Shown here one piece after another: positions 23,401 through 37,317 of a stretch of 64,000 nt of DNA; positions within the stretch are counted from its first letter, which is position 1; each line of letters begins with the position of its first letter. The notes below the pieces were generated by a model. That model made no database searches and was not told where the DNA came from. It saw only the letters and a list, made by a program, of their open reading frames with translations. This stretch comes from Scalesia atractyloides (lineage: Eukaryota; Streptophyta; Magnoliopsida; Asterales; Asteraceae), in NCBI GenBank assembly GCA_947069175.1, contig CAMTDV010001633.1, positions 57,022,102-57,086,101 on the forward strand, given 5' to 3'. The translations under genes and the position numbers were made by a program.

Positions 23401-26400
23401 AAACATTTATTAATATTTTTTACCAGTTATTAACTTTTTTGAAATAAGAGTTTAATAAAATAAATAGATAATTTACATTATATTAATTTATATTTAGCAT
23501 ACGTCTTTTTTAATTTCGGGATGAATAATTTTGAAATTAACATTATATTAAATTATGTTTACCATTCGTCTTTTTTAATTTTGATAAATAGTTTTGAAAT
23601 TTGATGAATACTTCAAAATATTATATTATCTCCTAAAAACATTTTTAAATTTATATTAAATTTAATTTTATAATATCTTTTAATTGATATTAATTATCTA
23701 ATTAAATAGGAGAGAGAAAGAGGAAAACTAAAAATTGATAGCTTCAATAATGTAAGAACCTCGTGTATTGTAGGGGTTGAGTGAATGTAACTTTATATAA
23801 CAAACAATAAAAATGTTATATCTTTAAAAACTCGTTTATTACACTGGTTGATTGAATCTAATAAAAAGTTATATCTTATAAAAAACTAACGTCGATACAC
23901 GATGGATAAATTGATTGCGGGATGGTTCTTATAAATGTTATGTAAACACGAAAATATAAGTATAAAACCAATAAACATTTATTAATATTTTTTACCAGTT
24001 ATTAAATTTTTTGAAATAAGAGTTTAATAAAATAAATAGATAATTTAATTATATTAATTTATATTTAGCATACGTCTTTTTTAATTTCAGGATGAATAAT
24101 TTTGAAATTAACATTATATTAAATTATGTTTACCATTCGTCTTTTTTTAATTTTAGGATAAATAGTTTTGAAATTTGATGAATACTTCAAAATATTATAT
24201 TATCTCCTATAAAATTGTTAAATTTATATTAAATTTAATTTTATAATATCTTTTAATTATATTAATTATCAATTAAATTGGAGAGATAAAGAGGAAAACT
24301 AAAAAATATATAGCTTCAATGAGTGTAATAACCTCGTGTATTGTAGGGGTTGAGTGAATGTAAGTTTATATAACAAACAATAAAAAGTTATATCTTTAAA
24401 AACTCTTTATTACACTGGTTGATTGAATCTAAGAAAAGTTATATCTTACTAAAAAAAACTAACGTCGATACACGATGGATAAATTGATTGCGAGGATGGT
24501 TCTTATAAATGTTAAGTAAAATCGAAAATATAAGTATAAGAACCAATAAACATTTATTAATATTTTTTACCAGTTATTAACTTTTTTGAAATAAGAGTTT
24601 AATAAAATAAATAGATAATTTACATTATATTAATTTATATTTAGCATACGTCTTTTTTAATTTGGGATGAATTATTTTGAAATTTATATTATATTAAATT
24701 ATGTTTACCATTCGTATTTTTTTAATTTTGGGATAAATAGTTTTGAAATTTGATGAATACTTCAAAATATTATATTAACTCCTATAAAATTGTTTAAATT
24801 TTTTAAATTCAATTTTTAATTATCTTTTATTAATATTAATTATCTAATTAAATAGGAGATAGAAAGAGGAAAACTAAAAAAAGATAGGTTCAATGAATGT
24901 AAAAACCTCGTGATTGTAGGGATTGAGTGAATGTAAGTTTATATAACAAACAATAAAAAAGTTATATCTTTAAAAACTCGTCTATTACACTGGTAGATTG
25001 AATCTAATAAAAAGTTATATCTTAAAAAAAACTAACGTCGATACACGATGGATAAATTGATTGCGGGATGGTTCTTATAAATGGTATGTAAACACGAAAA
25101 TATAAGTATAGAACCAATAAACATTTATTATATTTTTTACCAGTTATTAACTTTTTGAAAAGGAGTTTAATAAAATAAATAGATAATTTACATTATATTA
25201 ATTTATATTTAGCATACGTCTTTTTTAATTTCGGGATGAATAATTTTGAAATTAACATTATATTAAATTATGTTTACCATTCGTCTTTTTTAATTTTAGG
25301 ATAAATAGTTTTGAAATTTGATGAATACTTCAAAATATTATATTATCTCCTATAAACATTGTTTAAATTTTATTAAATTTAATTTTATAAATATCTTTTA
25401 ATTGATATTAATTATCTAATTAATAGGAGAGAGAAAGAGGAAAACTAAAAAATGATAGCTTCAATAAGTGTAAAAACCTCGTGTATTGTAGGGTTGAGTG
25501 AATGTAACTTTATATAACAAAAATAAAATGTTATATCTTTAAAAACTCGTTTATTACACTGGTTGATTGAATCTAATAAAAAGTTATATCTTATAAAAAA
25601 CTAACGTGATACACGATGGATAAATGATTGCGGGGATGGTTCTTATAAATGTTATGTAAACAAGAAAATATAAGTAAGAACCAATAAACATTTATTAATA
25701 TTTTTTACCAGTTTTAACTTTTTTGAAATAGGAGTTTAATAAAAATAAATAGATAATTTACATTATATTAATTTATATTTAGCATACGTCTTTTTTAATT
25801 TCGGATACACGATGGATAAATTGATTGCGGGGATGGTTCTTATAAATGTTATGTAAACACGAAAATATAAGTATAGAACCAATAAACATTTATTAATATT
25901 TTTTTACCAGTTATTAACTTTTTTGAAATAAGAGTTTAATAAAATAAATAGATAATTTACATTATATTAATTTATATTTAGCATACGTCTTTTTTAATTT
26001 CGGGATGAATAATTTTGAAATTAACATTATATTAAATTATGTTTACCATTGTCTTTTCTTAATTTTAGGATAAATAGTTTTGAAATTTGATGAATACTTC
26101 AAAATATTATATTATCTCCTATAAACATTTTTAAATTTATATTAAATTTAATTTTATAAATATCTTTTAATTGATATTAATTATCTAATTAAATAGGAGA
26201 GAGAAAGTGGAAAACTAAAAAAATGATAGCTTCAATAAGTGTAAAACCTCGTGTATTGTAGGGTTGAGTGAATGTAACTTTATATAACAAACAATAAAAA
26301 TGTTATATCTTTAAAAACTCGTTTATTACACTGGTTGATTGAATCTAATAAAAAGTTATATCTTAAAAAAAAACTAACGTCGATACACGATGGATAAATT

Positions 26401-29400
26401 GATTGCGAGGATGGTTCTTATAAATGTTAAGTAAACACGAAAATATAAGTATAGAACCAATAAACATTTATTAATATTTTTTTACCAGTTATTAACTTTT
26501 TTGAAATAGAGTTAATAAAATAAATAGATAATTTACATTATATTAATTTATATTTAGCATACGTCTTTTTTAATTTCGGATGAATTAATTTTGAAATTTA
26601 ATATTATATTAAATTATGTTTACCATTCGTTTTTTTTAATTTTAGGATAAATAGTTTTGAAATTTGATGAATACTTCAAAATATTATATTATCTCCTATA
26701 AAACATTGTTTAAATTTATATTAAATTAATTTTATAATTATCTTTTAATTAGATATTAATTATCTAATTAAATAGGAGAGAGAAGAGAAAACTAAAAAAT
26801 GATAGCTTCAATAAGTGTAAAACCTCGTGTATTGTAGGGGTTGAGTGAATGTAATTTACTTTATATAACAAACAATAAAAATGTTATATCTTTAAAAACT
26901 CGTTTATTACACTGGTTGATTGAATCTAATAAAAGTTATATCTTAAAAAAAACTAACGTCGATACACGATGGATAAATTGATTGCGGGATGGTTTTATAA
27001 ATGTTAGTAAACACGAAAATATAAGTATAGAACCAATAAACATTTATTAATATTTTTTACCGTTATTAACTTTTTTGAAATAAGAGTTTAATAAAATAAA
27101 TAGATAATTTACATTATATTAATTTATATTTAGCATACGTCTTTTTTTAATTTCGGGATGAATAATTTTGAAATTAACATTATATTAAATTATGTTTACC
27201 ATTCGTCTTTTTTAATTTTAGGATAAATAGTTTTGAAATTTGATGAATACTTCAAAATATTATATTATCTCCTATAAACATTGTTTAAATTTATATTAAA
27301 TTTAATTTTATAAATATCTTTTAATTGATATTAATTATCTAATTAAATAGGAGAGAGAAAGAGGAAAACTAAAAAATTGATAGCTTCAATAAGTGTAAAA
27401 ACCTCGTGTATTGTAGGGTTGAGTGAATGTAACTTTATATAACAAATAATAAAAATGTTATATCTTTAAAAACTCGTTTATTACACTGGTTGATTGAATC
27501 TAATAAAAAGTTATATCTTATAAAAAACTAACGTAGATACACGATGGATAAAATGATTGCGGGGATGGTTCTTATAAATGTTATGTAAACACGAAAATAT
27601 AAGTAGAGAACCAATAAACATTTATTAATATTTTTTACCAGTTATTAACTTTTTTGAAATAGGAGTTTAATAAATAAATAGATAATTTACATTATATTAA
27701 TTTATATTTAGCATACGTCTTTTTTTAATTTCGGGATGAATAATTTTGAAATTAACATTATATTAAATTATGTTTACCATTCGTCTTTTTTTAATTTTAG
27801 GATAAATAGTTTTGAAATTTGATGAATACTTCAAAATATTATATTATCTCCTATAAACATTGTTTAAATTTATATTAAATTTAATTTTATAAATATCTTT
27901 TAATTGATATTAATTATCTAATTAAATAGGAGAGAGAAAGTGGAAAACTAAAAAACTGATAGCTTCAATAAGTGTAACAACCTCGTGTATTGTAGGGGTT
28001 GAGTGAATGTAACTTTATATAACAAACAATAAAAATGTTATATCTTTAAAAACTCGTTATTACACTGGTTGATTGAATCTAATAAAAAGTTATATCTTAC
28101 AAAAAAAACTAACGTCGATACACGATGGATAAATTGATTGCGAGGATGGTTCTTATAAATGTTAAGTAAACACGAAAATATAAGTATAGAACCAATAAAC
28201 ATTTATTAATATTTTTTTACCCGTTATTAACTTTTTTGAAATAAGAGTTTAATAAAATAAATAGATAATTTACATTATATTAATTTATATTTAGCAAACG
28301 TCTTTTTTAATTTCGGGATGAATAATTTTGAAATTAACATTATATTAAATTATGTTTACCATTCGTCTTTTCTTAATTTTAGGATAAATAGTTTTGAAAT
28401 TTGATGAATACTTCAAAATATTATATTATCTCCTATAAACATTTTTAAATTTATATTAAATTTAATTTTATAAATATCTTTTAATTGATATTAATTATCT
28501 AATTAAATAGGAGAGAGAAAGTGGAAAACTAAAAAATGGATAGCTTCAATAAGTGTAAGAACCTCGTGTATTGTAGGGTTGAGTGAATGTAACTTTATAT
28601 AACAAACAATAAAAATGTTATATCTTTAAAAACTCGTTTATTACACTGGTTGATTGAATCTAATAAAAAGTTATATCTTACAAAAAAAAAACTAACGTCG
28701 ATACACGATGGATAAATTGATTGCGAGGATGGTTCTTATAAATGTTAAGTAAACACGAAAATATAAGTATAGAACCAATAAACATTTATTAATATTTTTT
28801 TACCCGTTATTAACTTTTTTGAAATAAGAGTTAAATAAAATAAATAGATAATTTACATTATATTAATTTATATTTAGCATACGTCTTTTTTAATTTCAGG
28901 ATGAATTATTTGAAATTTATATTATATTAAATTATGTTTACCATTCGTATTTTTTTAATTATAGGATAAATAGTTTTGAAATTTGATGAATACTTCAAAA
29001 TATTATATTATCTCCTATAAAAATTGTTTAAATTTATATTAAATTCAATTTTATAATTATTTTTTAATTAATATTAATTGTCTAATTAGATAGGAGAGAG
29101 AAAGACGAAAACTAAAAAATATATAGGTTCAATGAATGTAAGAACCTTGTGTATTGTAGGGGTTGAGTGAATGTAAGTTTATATAACAAACAATAAAAAA
29201 GTTATATCTTTAAAAACTCGTCTATTACACTGGTTGATTGAATCTAATAAAAAGTTATATCTTAAAAAAAACTAACGTCGATACACGACGGATAAATTGA
29301 TTGCGGGGATGGTTGTTATAAATGTTATGTAAACACGAAAATATAAGTATAGAACCAATAAACATTTATTAATTTTTTTACCAGTTATTAACTTTTTTGA

Positions 29401-32400
29401 AATAAGAGTTTAATAAAATAAATAGATAATTTACATTATATTAATTTATATTTAGCAAACGTCTTTTTAATTTCGGGATGAATAATTTTGAAATTAACAT
29501 TATATTAAATTATGTTTACCATTCGTCTTTTCTTAATTTTATGATAAATAGTTTTGAAATTTGATGAATACCTCAAAATATTATATTATCTCCTATAAAC
29601 ATTTTTAAATTTATATTAAATTTAATTTTATAAATATCTTTTAATTGATATTAATTATCTAATTAAATAGGAGAGAGAAAGTGGAAAACTAAAAAATTGA
29701 TAGCTTCAATAAGTGTAAGAACCTCGTGTATTGTAGGGTTGAGTGAATGTAACTTTATATAACAAACAATAAAAATGTTATATCTTTAAAAACTCGTTTG
29801 TTACAATCTAATAAAAAGTTATATCTTATAAAAAACTAACGTCGATACACGATGGATAAATTGATTGCGGGGATGGTTCTTATAAATGTTATGTAAACAC
29901 GAAAAATATAAATATAAAACCAATAAACATTTATTAATATTTTTTACCAGTTGTTAAATTTTTTTAAATAAGAGTTTAATAAAAATAAAGAGATAATTTA
30001 TATTATATTAATTTATATTTAGCATTCGTCTTTTTTAATTTCAGGATGAATAATTTTGAAATTTACATTATATTAAATTATGTTTACCATTCGTCTTTTT
30101 TAATTTTAGGATAAATAGTTTTGAAATTTGATGAATACTTCAAAATATTATATTATCTCCTATAAAAATTGTTTAAATTTATTATAAATTCAATTTTATA
30201 ATTATCTTTTAATTAATATTAATTAACCAATTAAATTGGAGAGATAAAGAGGAAAACTAAAAAATATATAGCTTCAATGAGTGTAATAACCTCGTGTATT
30301 GTAGGGGTTGAGTGAATGTAAGTTTATATAACAAACAATAAAAAAGTTATATCTTTAAAAACTCATTTATTACACTGGTTGATTGAATCTAAGAAAAAGT
30401 TATATCTTACAAAAAAACTAACGTCGATACACGATGGATAAATTGATTGCGAGGATGGTTCTTATAAATGTTAAGTAAAATCGAAAATATAAGTATAGAA
30501 CCAATAAACAGTTATTAATATTTTTTTTACCAGTTATTAACTTTTTGAAATAAGAGTTTAATAAAATAAATAGATAATTTACATTATATTAATTTATATT
30601 TAGCATACGTCTTTTTTAATTTCGGGATGAATTATTTTGAAATTTATATTATATTAAATTATGTTTACCATTCGTATTTTTTTAATTTTAGGATAAATAG
30701 TTTTGAAATTTGATGAATACTTCAAAATATTATATTAACTCCTATAAAAATTGTTTAAATTTTTATTAAATTCAATTTTTAAATTATCTTTTAGTTAATA
30801 TTAATTATCTAATTAAATAGGAGATAGAAAGAGGAAAACTAAAAAAGATAGGTTCAATGAATGTAAAAACCTCGTGAATTGTAGGGATTGAGTGATTGTA
30901 AGTTTATATAACAAACAATAAAAAAGTTATATCTTTAAAAACTCGTCTATTACACTGGTAGATTGAATCTAATAAAAAGTTATATCTTAAAAAAAACTAA
31001 CGTCGATACACGATTGATAAATTGATTGCGGGGATGGTTCTTATAAATGGTATGTAAACACGAAAATATAAGTATAGAACCAATAAACATTTATTGATAT
31101 TTTTTACCAGTTATTAACTTTTTTGAAACAGGAGTTTAATAAAATAAATAGATAATTTACATTATATTAATTTATATTTAGCATACGTCTTTTTTAATTT
31201 CGGGATGAATAATTTTGAAATTAACATTATATTAAATTATGTTTACCATTCGTCTTTTTTTAATTTTAGGATAAATAGTTTTGAAATTTGATGAATACTT
31301 CAAAATATTATATTATCTCCTATAAACATTGTTTAAATTTATATTAAATTTAATTTTATAAATATCTTTTAATTGATATTAATTATCTAATTAAATAGGA
31401 GAGAGAAAGAGGAAAATAAAAAATTGATAGCTTCAATAAGTGTAAAAACCTCGTGTATTGTAGGGGTTGAGTGAATGTAACTTTATATAACAAATAATAA
31501 AAATGTTATATCTTTAAAAACTCGTTTATTACACTGGTTGATTGAATCTAATAAAAAGTTATATCTTATAAAAAACTAACGTAGATACACGATGGATAAA
31601 ATGATTGCGGGGATGGTTCTTATAAATGTTATGTAAACACGAAAATATAAGTAGAGAACCAATAAACATTTATTAATATTTTTTACCAGTTATTAACTTT
31701 TTTGAAATAGGAGTTTAATAAAATAAATAGATAATTTACATTATATTAATTTATATTTAGCATACGTCTTTTTTAATTTCGGGATGAATAATTTTGAAAT
31801 TAACATTAATTAAATTATGTTTACCATTCGTCTTTTTTTAATTTTAGGATAAATAGTTTTGAAATTTGATGAATACTTCAAAATATATATTATCTCTATA
31901 AACATTGTTTAAATTTATATTAAATTTAATTTTATAAATATCTTTTAATTGATATTAATTATCTAATTAAATAGGAGAGAGAAAGTGGAAAACTAAAAAA
32001 CTGATAGCTTCAATAAGTGTAACAACCTCGTGTATTGTAGGGGTTGAGTGAATGTAACTTTATATAACAAACAATAAAAATGTTATATCTTTAAAAACTC
32101 GTTTATTACACTGGTTGATTGAATCTAATAAAAAGTTATATCTTACAAAAAAAACTAACGTCGATACACGATGGATAAATTGATTGCGAGGATGGTTCTT
32201 ATAAATGTTAAGTAAACACGAAAATATAAGTATAGAACCAATAAACATTTATTAATATTTTTTTACCCGTTATTAACTTTTTTGAAATAAGAGTTAAATA
32301 AAATAAATAGATAATTTACATTATATTAATTTATATTTAGCATACGTCTTTTTTAATTTCAGGATGAATTATTTGAAATTTATATTATATTAAATTATGT

Positions 32401-34650
32401 TTACCATTCGTATTTTTTTAATTATAGGATAAATAGTTTTGAAATTTGATGAATACTTCAAAATATTATATTATCTCCTATAAAAATTGTTTAAATTTAT
32501 ATTAAATTCAATTTTATATATTTTTTTAATTAATATTAATTGTCTAATTAGATAGGAGAGAGAAAGACGAAAACTAAAAAATATATAGGTTCAATGAATG
32601 TAAGAACCTTGTGTATTGTAGGGGTTGAGTGAATGTAAGTTTATATAACAAACAATAAAAAAAGTTATATCTTTAAAAACTCGTCTATTACACTGGTTGA
32701 TTGAATCTAATAAAAAGTTATATCTTAAAAAAAACTAACGTCGATACACGACGGATAAATTGATTGCGGGGATGGTTGTTATAAATGTTATGTAAACACG
32801 AAAATATAAGTATAGAACCAATAAACATTTATTAATTTTTTTACCAGTTATTAACTTTTTTGAAATAAGAGTTTAATAAAATAAATAGATAATTTACATT
32901 ATATTAATTTATATTTAGCAAACGTCTTTTTAATTTCGGGATGAATAATTTTGAAATTAACATTATATTAAATTATGTTTACCATTCGTCTTTTCTTAAT
33001 TTTATGATAAATAGTTTTGAAATTTGATGAATACCTCAAAATATTATATTATCTCCTATAAACATTTTTAAATTTATATTAAATTTAATTTTATAAATAT
33101 CTTTTAATTGATATTAATTATCTAATTAAATAGGAGAGAGAAAGTGGAAAACTAAAAAATTGATAGCTTCAATAAGTGTAAGAACCTCGTGTATTGTAGG
33201 GTTGAGTGAATGTAACTTTATATAACAAACAATAAAAATGTTATATCTTTAAAAACTCGTTTGTTACAATCTAATAAAAAGTTATATCTTATAAAAAACT
33301 AACGTCGATACACGATGGATAAATTGATTGCGGGGATGGTTCTTATAAATGTTATGTAAACACGAAAAATATAAGTATAAAACCAATAAACATTTATTAA
33401 TATTTTTTACCAGTTGTTAATTTTTTTTAAATAAGAGTTTAATAAAAATAAAGAGATAATTTATATTATATTAATTTATATTTAGCATTCGTCTTTTTTA
33501 ATTTCAGGATGAATAATTTTGAAATTTACATTATATTAAATTATGTTTACCATTCGTCTTTTTTTTAATTTTAGGATAAATAGTTTTGAAATTTGATGAA
33601 TACTTCAAAATATTATATTATCTCCTATAAAAATTGTTTAAATTTATATTAAATTCAATTTTATAATTATCTTTTAATTAATATTAATTATCTAATTAAA
33701 TAGGAGAGAAAAAGAGGAAAACTAAAAAATAGATAGCTTCAATAAGTGTAAGAACCTCGTGTATTGTAGGGGTTTAGTGAATGTAACTTTATATAACAAA
33801 CAATAAAAATGTTATATCTTTAAAAACTCGTTTATTACACTGGTTGATTGAATATAATAAAAAGTTATATCTTAAAAAAAACTAACGTCGATACACGATG
33901 GATAAATTGATTGTGGGGATGGTTCTTATAAATGTTATGTAAACACTAAAATATAAGTATAAAACCAACAAACATTTATCAATATTTTATACTAGTTGTT
34001 AACTTTTTTGAAATAAGAGTTTAATAAAATAAATAGATAATTTACATTATATTAATTTATATTTAGCATACGTCTTTTTTAATTTCAGGATGAATAATTT
34101 TGAAATTTATATTATATTAATTATGTTTACCATTCGTCTTTTTTTAATTTTAGGATAAATAGTTTTGAAATTTGTTGAATGCTTCCAAATATTATATTAT
34201 CTCCTATAAAAATTGTTTAAATTTATATTAAATTCAATTTTATAATTATTTTTAAATTAATATTAATTATCTAATTAAATAGGAGAGAGAAAGAGGAAAA
34301 CTAACAAATATATAGGTTCAATGAATGTAAGAACCTTGTGTATTGTAGGGGTTGAGTGAATGTAAGTTTATACAACAAACAATAAAAAAGTTATATCTTT
34401 AAAAACTTGTTTATTACACTGTTTGATTGAATCTAATAAAAAGTTATATCTTAAAAAAAAAACTAACGTCGATACATGATTGGATAAATTGATTGCGGGG
34501 ATGGTTCTTATAAATATTATGTAAACACGAAAAATAAGTATAGAACCAATAAAAATTTATTAATATTTTTCTACCAATTAATAACTTTTTTGAAATAAGA
34601 GTTTAATAAAATAAATAGATAATTTACATTATATTAATTTATATTTAGCA
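20300..34650 (+). repeat. 580-bp AT-rich tandem array, left part (26 anchors)
   Basis: The anchor GATACACGATGG (variants allowed) recurs at 20451, 21031, 21609, 22188, 22765, 23321, 23894, 24467, 25040, 25608, 25804, 26382, 26961, 27536, 28117, 28700, 29280, 29844, 30425, 31005, 31584, 32163, 32743, 33307, 33890 and 34471. Typical spacing is 573-583 bp; the exception is 25608 to 25804 (196 bp). Monomers are visibly very similar, with mainly 1-2 base indels and scattered substitutions. Short open frames, such as one at 32060-32248, shift from monomer to monomer and are not genes. Confidence 0.95.
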
Positions 34651-34837
34651 TGTAACATTTGTCAAAAACGGGTTTCCAAAACCCGCTCCGTTTTGAAATC
34701 GAATATCAAGTTATAAATGTCACGTTGTATATTTATGGTTATTTTGATTTTTAATGAGGCATAATTAATAAACAAACTAAACTATAAAAATTATATTTGA
34801 TAAAAAGTGAAAACAAAATAAATAAAAATAAAAAGTT

Positions 34838-34911
34838 GCTGCCGGGACTCGAACCCGGGTCAGCCGGTTCACAGTTTCAATGACTTAACACACACACACA
34901 TCACCACTCCG
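34838..34911 (-). repeat. tRNA-like sequence (not a functional tRNA)
   Basis: The minus strand reads GTGGCGGAGTGG (box A-like) and, about 55 bases on, GGGTTCGAGTCCCGGC (perfect box B / T arm). A (TG)n tract fills the D-loop region and the cloverleaf does not close, so this is a tRNA-derived fossil, perhaps from a Ser/Leu-type tRNA. Confidence 0.5.
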
Positions 34912-35757
34912 CCACTTGTTGTTTTCTGTCATCTCTAGGAAACAAATAACCTTTATACTAAAACTCGGATAAACCGGTTGCGCCAATTGAGAAACGGAAA
35001 TCGGCAATTCAATCGTCAAATCGTTTGTTTACTCGCACATTCAGGTTATAACCGATGCACCGACGTTTTCTCATCAATTCAGATTGAATGAACGTTAATT
35101 GTCATCATCATCGGTTTTTATAACCGAAAATAATCAAGTCCCAATTACTTCAACTCAAGACCCCTCTCGCGACTCAGAAACATCATACCAACATTCCATT
35201 TCACTTTCGTCACACTTTCAGTCCGTCTGAGCACTTAAAACAACTCGCCGGAAATTTCTGCAAGATTCGCCGGAAAACCGTATTCATCCTCAACACGGTA
35301 AATCTTTCAATAACGTTGTAGTTCAACAATTGTTAGGCTATTTCTAACTTAAACCTTTCAATTGAAATCGAATTCAGGCACTGTATTCAGCTAATTTCAG
35401 TTCGCCGGAAAAATTCTGAAAATCTCTATATTCATCTGAGAATCGGTAAGGGCATTCAAACCATCTGTTAACATTTGCTGATCACTTCAATTTCACGATT
35501 AGCTAATAAAAACGGTTAATTGTCTTGTTCAGTTGAAGAGCATAAAACAGGGACCGACACATTGCCGGAATTCTGAAATAAACCGTTCATCTGTATGTTC
35601 ACCTCTAATTACCGTCTCTACCATTTCATTTTAGCCTTAAGAATGTTTGTTAATCGTAAAAACAAGGAATGGATTAGTGAATCAGTTGACTGTAATCTGA
35701 ATGTAGAAGACGAAGTTAGTTAGGTTATAAGTTTAATTAAAATCAGTAATACGAACG

Positions 35758-36170
35758 GGTTAGACACACAGTCCAGCGGTGGACTGTGTGCAAAATATAT
35801 ACGCATGTCCCGAGTTCGATCCCTGATACACGCACTCCTTATGAAATAAAATGCCTTTTTGTTTAAAAACTAAACCGGGTTAATCCCGTTAGTTGTTAAG
35901 TATAATAAAAACTGAGATATTAATCAGGTTAGACACACAGTCCAGCGGTGGACTGTGTGCAACACTGAATCGCACGTCACGAGTTCGAAACCTGATACTG
36001 GCACCGGTTCGTTGAATTAAAATGTTTTTGGAATTAAAAGAATTTTGGTTAAACCGAATTAGTATATAAATATAATTAAAAACAAGATTATTTCGGATTA
36101 GACACGTAGCTCAGTTGGTAGAGCTGCGTGCACGCGTACGGGAGGTCTCGGGTTCGAGCCTCACCCGGCG
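35758..36170 (+). repeat. Three tandem units of about 170 bp with tRNA-like cores
   Basis: Units begin at about 35761, 35931 and 36098. Each starts 'TTAGACAC', has a stem-forming stretch (CACACAGTCCAGCGGTGGACTGTGTG in units 1 and 2, quoted in two halves: CACACAGTCC and GGACTGTGTG), and a box B-like (G)AGTTCGA or GGGTTCGAGCC. Unit 3 has a near-perfect box A, TAGCTCAGTTGGTAGAGC. Units 1 and 2 have replaced the box A with a long inverted repeat. Confidence 0.7.
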
Positions 36171-37317
36171 CAAACAATTCCACTGACCGAACCGGTCAAC
36201 AAGTCAACAAGTCAACGGTCAACGCAAAATAAACAAATTTTTTTATATTTTTATTTATTTAATTTAATTTAAAAATCAATTAAAAATACTTAAAAATAAC
36301 ATTTTTAAAGATAGAAAATAGCCTTAAACTCACAAAAATATATCTAAAAATTTCATTAAAATCCTTAATAAAATCCACACATTTAATATATTTTCCGTTA
36401 TTATTTAGGTTAGTATTTCTCGTTGTTCCGCTCATCTAATTCGTGCGCATCTCACCATCTCCAATCCAACGCACCCAATGTGAGTGAATCTTTATAAATT
36501 CCCCGTTTTAATCACGTTTTGGGGTGTATCATGTGTCTTGTTATATATATTATAATTAAACCATTGTGCATACATCATATCATGAACTTGTGTATTCAGT
36601 TTGTTTCAACTGTTGTGTAGTTATTGTTGGATGCAATTTATTATTTTCAGTACATGCAATTTCATAGGCCGCCGCTCCCCATTACATTATGAGCGTTGAG
36701 CATGTTCCCATTTCATTATGAGCGTGAACCTGGCGTGCCCACATACGATCGGCTCCGTTTGATTTAGCCTTGATCGCACAGACATTTTCATTTTCAGTAC
36801 ATGCAATACGATCGGCTCCGTTTGATTGAGCCTTGATCGCACAGTTTCATTTATGTTATTTATCGTATGATGTTGGTATGTTCATGTATGCTATCATATG
36901 TTATTGTATGTTATAGTTGTGATTGCTATTTGCCACTGCTTGATTATTTACATTTGCTCATTTATGATTATGCACAATTTTTCATTGATAAACTAACAAG
37001 TAAATCATTAATAAATGTTTATCTAATAAGGTTCACTCGCCAACTTATGTTGACCCAAAAACCCCCATTTTTACACATGATACAGGTGAACCAGCAGCAG
37101 CCAAACACACAGAGAATTGGACTAGAAGAATAAAATGATTTAGAGTTTGGGATTGTTATGTTTGGTTTATTTTCTTTGTATTGTATGAACATGTTTGAAT
37201 ATTTGGAAATGTAACTTTGACTTTAATAAATATGAAACATATTAGTAAATGTCATGAGTTTTGGTGATAACCCAATTATGCCCCGACTCTTATTCCGCTG
37301 CGTGTCGCGGTGTGACA

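Larger units (their letters stand above)
34651..37317 (+). mobile_element. Solo LTR inserted in the tandem array (2667 bp)
   Basis: The insert begins TGTAACATTT and ends GGTGTGACA, flanked by TAGCA on both sides (34646-34650 and 37318-37322). Removing the insert and one TAGCA restores a monomer of exactly 580 bp between the anchors at 34471 and 37723, which proves the boundaries. The terminal sequences resemble the LTR at 57612-59173 (TGTAACATC...TTGTGACA), so it is probably a gypsy (chromovirus-like) solo LTR. No PBS, coding domain or second LTR lies inside. It contains tRNA-like segments (34838-34907, 35758-36165) and a duplicated ATACGATCGGCTCCGTTTG stretch (about 36745 and 36808). Strand cannot be fixed. 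Confidence 0.85.

Noticed and set aside
34838..34911. A minus-strand Ser/Leu-type tRNA gene.
   Set aside because: Only the T arm is canonical; the D arm region is replaced by a TG repeat.
36098..36168. A functional tRNA gene in the solo LTR (near-perfect box A and box B).
   Set aside because: The acceptor and anticodon stems do not pair into a cloverleaf, and two sister repeats nearby have lost box A. It is tRNA-derived, not a tRNA gene.
36867..37133. An 88-codon plus-strand gene near the end of the solo LTR.
   Set aside because: It lies inside a defined LTR, has no family features, and its composition matches the flanking non-coding sequence.
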